The notes under the pieces: generated by a model
Seen by the model: the letters and a program-made list of their open reading frames with translations, nothing else
The model's database searches: none
What the model was told of the DNA's origin: nothing
Part shown: one piece after another, positions 61,514 to 64,000 of the stretch
How the letters are laid out: every line of letters begins with the position of its first letter
How positions within the stretch are numbered: the stretch's first letter is position 1
NCBI GenBank assembly: GCA_020161535.1
Contig: JAIUNW010000011.1
Coordinates: forward strand, 111,494-175,493
Source of the DNA: Bacteroidota bacterium
GTDB taxonomy: Bacteria; Bacteroidota; Bacteroidia; Chitinophagales; Chitinophagaceae
DNA: 64,000 nucleotides
Direction: 5' to 3'
Translations under genes and position numbers: made by a program

Positions 61514-63367
61514 TTGCAGTGGATTCGGGATGGGGTAGGCAGCGCTGCCTACGCCGATGACATCGACAACCAGTCGCCGACCGGCAACTACGGCTACGAT
61601 TCCATTGGCAATATGATCCGCGACGACCAGGGAGGTATTACCAGCATTGAATGGACGGTGTATGGCAAGATTAAAAAGATCAGCAAAAGCAGCGGTCAAA
61701 CGATCAGCTATGGCTACGACGCTGCCGGCAACCGGATCAGCAAGACGGTAACGACCAATAACCAAACCACCTATACCTGGTATGTGCGCGACGCGCAGGG
61801 CAATACCATGAGTACCTATAGCAGCAGTGGCACGGGTACCAGTATGCCGGCTACGTTAAGCCAAACTGAAGTACATTTATATGGCAGCAGCCGACTGGGG
61901 GTGATGAACCGGAACCTGGATGCAAAGCAGCCGCTAAGCACCCCCGATAGCACCACGATGCAGCGCGGCTGGAAGTTCTTTGAATTGAGCAATCACCTGG
62001 GCAATGTATTGGCCACAGTGAGTGACAAGAAACTGGGGCATACGCCTGATGGCACCAATATCGACTACTATAGCGCCGATGTTATGACAGTGAGTGACTA
62101 CTATCCCTTTGGTATGCTGATGCCCGGCCGGCAGTTTGGCCAGGGCGTGAACATACCCGGTGTAAGCACTACGGGCAATACACCGGTGAATGGGTACAGT
62201 GTACCGGCCGATATGACCGTCACCACGCGTTCGAGCAGTGAACCCACCCAATATGTAGCCGCCAACACGATTGAGTTTACCGGCAGTTTTGAATCGCTGT
62301 CCGGCGATGAGATGGAAGCCTATATAGCCGACGGTAGTTATGCCGGTACGGGCAATGTGATGGGGGGTGTGTCGGGGGGCGCTGGTAAATACCGTTATGG
62401 GTTTAATGGAAAAGAACAAGATCCCGAAGTATCCGGCACTGGTAATCAATACGATTACGGGTTCAGAATATACAATCCAAGAATAGGAAGATTTTTGTCG
62501 GTCGATCCGCTGACGAAATCTTATCCATGGTATACACCTTATCAGTTCGCAGGAAATAAGCCGATAATTGCTGTTGACTTAGATGGGCTAGAAGAAAAAG
62601 TCGTTGTCAATGAGTATTACGATGGTAATTTGGTTAAGACTCAAACGCTCTATTATAAGGACATTATGGCAAGGCTTCCTGTTATTCCGGCTGAAATAGA
62701 TATTATACCAGGTCAGGGTATTGTGAATATTGACCGTAGAAGATTTTCTGGAATGGGCATAATAGGTGAGAATAATTATGATGATTATACGTATCAACCA
62801 GACCCAAACAGACTAGTGGTGTCCACGACGAGGGTTTATACCAACAGCGTTGTTCAAGCTTTGACAAAACAAAGCAAATGGGTGCAGGAAAATATAAACA
62901 CTGCAGGTTATGGTGTTGATGCAAGTGTATCAGCAAAAGCGGATATTAACGGAACGGCAACAAGTGGGGAGGCGAAGTTGAATTTTCAAGCACTTGCGTA
63001 TCAGAATCAAGCAGGAAAGGTAAAGTTGAATGAGAATGTCAGCCTTTCTGTTGCTGCGAATGGGACAAGTACTAGTAAGGATAAAAACATTATTGCGAAT
63101 TCTTCCTTGTCACTAAATGCAAAAAGTGAAGTGTTCGGCTATTTTTTCCTAAAAAGCGGAACGAAAGATATCGTGGCGGAAGGCTTTACTCCTGAATCAA
63201 CAACCTCTTTCAAGTTAAGTAATCTGAAGGTGGAATACACTAGATCCGCTTCTGGAAATATGACGTTTAAGCTTGGTCTAACCGATCAACCTGGGTTTGA
63301 ACTAAAAACGTCCTTATTAAAGGAGAAGGCTGTGTTACAGTCGAATACTTCGACTAGGAAACTATGA
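61514..63367 (+). CDS. RHS repeat-associated core protein, 3' portion with variable C-terminal domain
   Basis: The 617 codons are open. They include YD repeats (GNYGYDSIGNMIRDD, ISYGYDAAGNRISK), the region YPFGMLMPGRQF, and the core NGKEQDPEVSGTGNQYDYG, FRIYNPRIGRFLSVDPLTKS, QFAGNKPIIAVDLDGLEEK. After the core, about 260 residues (from VVVNEYYDGNLVK) form an AT-richer domain of unknown type with beta-rich, Ala/Ser/Thr/Asn-rich sequence. RHS proteins encapsulate and release such C-terminal domains, often toxins. The natural start lies upstream in the broken pieces, so this frame has no good start of its own. Confidence 0.8.
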   Translation: MQWIRDGVGSAAYADDIDNQSPTGNYGYDSIGNMIRDDQGGITSIEWTVYGKIKKISKSSGQTISYGYDAAGNRISKTVTTNNQTTYTWYVRDAQGNTMSTYSSSGTGTSMPATLSQTEVHLYGSSRLGVMNRNLDAKQPLSTPDSTTMQRGWKFFELSNHLGNVLATVSDKKLGHTPDGTNIDYYSADVMTVSDYYPFGMLMPGRQFGQGVNIPGVSTTGNTPVNGYSVPADMTVTTRSSSEPTQYVAANTIEFTGSFESLSGDEMEAYIADGSYAGTGNVMGGVSGGAGKYRYGFNGKEQDPEVSGTGNQYDYGFRIYNPRIGRFLSVDPLTKSYPWYTPYQFAGNKPIIAVDLDGLEEKVVVNEYYDGNLVKTQTLYYKDIMARLPVIPAEIDIIPGQGIVNIDRRRFSGMGIIGENNYDDYTYQPDPNRLVVSTTRVYTNSVVQALTKQSKWVQENINTAGYGVDASVSAKADINGTATSGEAKLNFQALAYQNQAGKVKLNENVSLSVAANGTSTSKDKNIIANSSLSLNAKSEVFGYFFLKSGTKDIVAEGFTPESTTSFKLSNLKVEYTRSASGNMTFKLGLTDQPGFELKTSLLKEKAVLQSNTSTRKL

Positions 63368-63816
63368 CAAAAAGGAATAGCTATATAGGATTGGTCATTT
63401 TGCTGATATGCGCATGCTTGTCGTATGGTACCATACATAATTGGCTGCAAGAGTTTTATTATCTTAAAATGAGAAATGGTGAAAAAGTGAAGGGGTATTT
63501 AATTGGTGTAAAGGAAGAGCGTAACTCTATATCGGGTGCGGTGACATTTGAATATGATGTAGAATATTCGGTGTATGGCAAGCTAACCAGGAAAGTGTTT
63601 GTAAGTTCTCCTGAATCACTGGAGTTTCAAGTAGGAGACACCGTACCGGTAGTCTACTCAAATTTTAAGCCATCCATTTCGTTATTAGAACCTCAACTGT
63701 CTGATTATAAGCCAACGTTATTTGCGCTAATATTTTGTGTGATTGTAGTTGTAGTTTCTGTGCTATTTCTTATCAATATCGTACGAGGTAAAAGAACTGA
63801 TAAAAAGATTGCATAA
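63364..63816 (+). CDS. DUF3592-like membrane protein, candidate immunity partner of the RHS tip
   Basis: The 150-residue protein has an N-terminal span (residues 8-26), a beta domain with GEKVKGYLIGVKEERNS and FQVGDTVPVVYSN, and a C-terminal span (about 119-141). The beta part fits the DUF3592 pattern. Its ATG overlaps the RHS stop by four bases, the usual arrangement for an immunity gene. It is AT-rich like the tip. Immunity is an inference from position. Confidence 0.68.
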   Translation: MTKRNSYIGLVILLICACLSYGTIHNWLQEFYYLKMRNGEKVKGYLIGVKEERNSISGAVTFEYDVEYSVYGKLTRKVFVSSPESLEFQVGDTVPVVYSNFKPSISLLEPQLSDYKPTLFALIFCVIVVVVSVLFLINIVRGKRTDKKIA

Positions 63817-63861
63817 AAAAGGTGACAGCGCGTGCTATCGTTTTTTTCGGTTTGTTGTTTT

Positions 63862-64000
63862 TTATATTTCTGGTATTAATTTTTTGATTTCTTGTGTGGC
63901 AGAGTATGGTTTATTGTCGTCTTCGAGGGTTTTGGTGTTTTGCACAATTTCTTTTGCCCGGTTAACCTTAATAGCTTGGTAATAAGGTAGGTTCCAGGTG
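63862..64000 (-). CDS. C-terminal end of an unidentified gene (partial)
   Basis: Reading in from the right edge, 45 codons are open: WNLPYYQAIKVNRAKEIVQN near the start of the visible part, ending SATQEIKKLIPEI and a stop. The composition is that of a soluble helical protein and no motif is recognised. The gene starts beyond the window. It is convergent with the DUF3592-like gene. Confidence 0.55.
   Translation of the reverse strand, partial: TWNLPYYQAIKVNRAKEIVQNTKTLEDDNKPYSATQEIKKLIPEI

Noticed and set aside
1..64000. CRISPR arrays, rRNA genes, complete insertion sequences, prophage
   Set aside because: No regularly spaced direct repeats, rRNA sequence, transposase or phage structural gene is visible in the window.

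Overview
The window is chromosomal DNA from a member of the Bacteroidota, most likely the family Chitinophagaceae. The lineage call is an inference from gene content: a Bacteroidota-type LptD, a type IX secretion sorting tail, a DUF6089 barrel, a TonB receptor with an N-terminal carboxypeptidase-like domain, a biosynthetic-type arginine decarboxylase, and few Shine-Dalgarno sequences. Coding density is high and base composition is near 50% GC, with AT-richer patches at 12.9-14.6 kb and 62.5-64 kb.

Layout. 0-5.2 kb is an envelope block: MlaD-like MCE protein (cut by the left edge), cell-wall amidase, divergent LptD and a PlsC acyltransferase. 5.2-12.8 kb holds uracil-DNA glycosylase, a DUF937-like protein, and a co-oriented run of amidohydrolase lipoprotein, PaiB-like protein, DUF4832-type putative glycosidase and GH95 fucosidase. 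12.8-15.0 kb is an AT-rich accessory island with a duplicated terminator-bearing element, a small membrane protein, an operon of very small peptides (two with double-glycine leaders) and a CPBP-family membrane protein. 15.0-20.4 kb has an SGNH hydrolase, a VIT1/CCC1 transporter and a minus-strand operon of thioredoxin, ApbE, DUF4266, DUF3570 and PAP2. 20.5-23.5 kb is an SOS mutagenesis cassette (umuD, umuC, an unknown gene, SRAP). SDR and AraC genes, a tRNA-Arg and a strong bidirectional terminator follow.

25.9-33.4 kb is a histidine utilisation operon (MarR regulator, hutH, hutU, a Mur-ligase homologue, hutI, hutG) that would take histidine to glutamate plus formamide. 33.4-43.8 kb carries a patatin-BamA protein, an ABC-F ATPase, a TonB receptor, pirin, a Crp-family regulator and two tandem paralogous secreted proteins. 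43.9-52.2 kb is the thrS-infC-rpmI-rplT translation cluster, split by a 5-kb gene for a secreted subtilisin. 52.2-60.2 kb holds a long inverted repeat and housekeeping genes (arginine decarboxylase, DUF6089, UbiD, TraB/GumN, ndk, DHH phosphoesterase, FKBP).

60.2-64 kb is a degraded RHS/YD-repeat locus: a detached C-terminal tip, a ParE-type toxin-antitoxin pair, a main RHS remnant with an internal deletion and a one-base frameshift, an intact AT-richer variable C-terminal domain, and an overlapping DUF3592-like membrane protein placed like an immunity gene. The candidates most worth following are the double-glycine peptide/CPBP cassette, the RHS tip with its partner, and the Mur ligase inside the hut operon. 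All functions are inferred by reading the sequence; no database search was run.
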